Shown one piece after another: positions 4,361-5,164 of a stretch of 5,164 nucleotides of DNA; the first letter of the stretch is position 1, and each line of letters opens with the position of its first letter. The notes beneath the pieces were generated by a model, which was not told where the DNA came from, did not search any database, and was given only the letters and a program-made list of their open reading frames with translations. The position numbers and the translations under genes were made by a program. Location of the stretch: positions 1 to 5,164 of the forward strand of contig JAAZDH010000352.1 of NCBI GenBank assembly GCA_012512865.1, read 5' to 3'. Source of the stretch: Clostridiaceae bacterium (lineage in GTDB: Bacteria; Bacillota; Clostridia; Acetivibrionales; DUMC01).

Positions 4361-5164
4361 ATGGATGTTAACCTGGAATTATACAAGGTATTTTATCACG
4401 TTGTAAAATCGGGAAGCATTTCCAAGGCTTCACAGGAGCTTTTCATATCGCAGCCAGCCGTGAGCCAGGCTATAAAAAAGCTTGAATCCCGGCTGGGCGG
4501 CCAGCTTTTTGCCAGGGTTCCCAAGGGAATTACCCTCACGCCGGAAGGAGAAGTCCTGTTTAAGTACATCGAGCAAGGTTATAACATGATTCTTCTTGCA
4601 GAAAGCAAGTTCATGGAAACCATCAACCTTGATATGGGTGTCATACGTATAGGTGCAAGCGATATGACCCTGAGGTATTTCCTGCTTCCTTACCTTGAAG
4701 AGTTTCACAGGAAGTATCCAAAGGTCAGGATAAAAGTTACAAACGGGCCTTCTCCCGAAACCGTGAATTTTTTGAAAACAGGTGCGATAGATTTTGGCGT
4801 TGTGAGCCTGCCCCTGGCTAATTACGAGGCAATCGACATCTTGGAAGTAATGGAAATCCAGGATTGTTTTGTTGCAAACCAAAATTTTGCAGAACTTAAA
4901 TCCAAGGTAATATCAATAAGGGAACTTGCCAAGTACCCGGTTATCATGCTTGAGAAAAATACGAGCACGCGCCGTTATATAGATGAATACCTGTCCAGTC
5001 ATTCCATATCTTTAAACCCCGAATTCGAACTTGCAACAAGCGACCTTATCGTAGAGTTTGCCAGGATAGGGCTTGGCATATCTTGCGTTGTAAGGAATTT
5101 TGCGGCTGAAAGCATAGAAAACGGTACATTATTTGAAATAAACATGGAGGAAAAAATACCCCCA
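4361..5164 (+). CDS. LysR-family transcriptional regulator, cut by the window end
   Basis: The frame is open from ATG 4361 to the last base: 268 codons with no stop, against a usual LysR length of about 290-305, so roughly 25-35 C-terminal residues are missing. Residues 4-63 form the N-terminal winged helix-turn-helix; the recognition region is SISKASQELFISQPAVSQAI (19-38), followed by the typical KKLESRLGGQLF and the LTPEGE wing. A linker helix (about 64-88) leads to the periplasmic-binding-protein-like effector domain from about residue 92 (GVIRIGASD) onward, with GAIDFGVV at 141-148 and GLGIS at 237-241. It should act as a tetrameric cytoplasmic DNA-binding regulator with a small-molecule effector. 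The effector and targets cannot be read from the sequence. The ribosome binding site is weak (AAGGCGG, 4344-4350, 10 nt before ATG), which fits low expression. Its position after glnA suggests, but does not show, a link to nitrogen metabolism. Confidence 0.93.
   Translation, partial: MDVNLELYKVFYHVVKSGSISKASQELFISQPAVSQAIKKLESRLGGQLFARVPKGITLTPEGEVLFKYIEQGYNMILLAESKFMETINLDMGVIRIGASDMTLRYFLLPYLEEFHRKYPKVRIKVTNGPSPETVNFLKTGAIDFGVVSLPLANYEAIDILEVMEIQDCFVANQNFAELKSKVISIRELAKYPVIMLEKNTSTRRYIDEYLSSHSISLNPEFELATSDLIVEFARIGLGISCVVRNFAAESIENGTLFEINMEEKIPP

Noticed and set aside
4430..4882. 150-codon open frame on the minus strand
   Set aside because: It is antisense to the LysR-type gene, whose domain-level match is clear over the same bases; the product resembles no family and the frame has no start signal.

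Overview
The window looks like chromosomal DNA of a low-to-moderate GC, anaerobic Firmicute of the Clostridia. The protein sequences suggest the cellulolytic cluster around Clostridium thermocellum, but I recognise this from family resemblance and ran no search. It carries central-metabolism genes with strong AAGGAGG-type ribosome binding sites and A/T-rich promoters. I see no mobile element, CRISPR array, tRNA or rRNA.

Layout from left to right. A rho-independent terminator (52 to 11, minus strand) and a 19-bp tandem duplication (56-93) follow the 3' end of a minus-strand class II fructose-bisphosphate aldolase gene (95-1024). A divergent control region of about 350 bp (1025-1375) separates it from a plus-strand phosphofructokinase gene (1376-2626). 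The kinase has both residues expected for pyrophosphate dependence, so the pair encodes two consecutive glycolytic steps transcribed away from each other. Only 18 bp after the kinase a consensus-like promoter (2645-2673) starts a leader of about 210 nt, followed by glnA (2890-4224), a GSI-alpha glutamine synthetase. After a 136-bp gap rich in a degenerate AAGTAT hexamer repeat, a LysR-family regulator gene starts at 4361 and runs off the right end of the window.

The most informative element is the glnA leader. It contains two small hairpins with six-base loops (2746-2761 and 2777-2796). Both loops have A at position 1 and G at position 4, the signature recognised by ANTAR-domain antiterminator proteins. 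The second hairpin is mutually exclusive with a 16-pair intrinsic terminator (2773-2821). glnA is therefore predicted to be controlled by ANTAR-mediated transcription antitermination, presumably in response to nitrogen supply through a regulator encoded elsewhere. Because no terminator follows the kinase gene, the same switch should also decide whether kinase transcripts continue into glnA.
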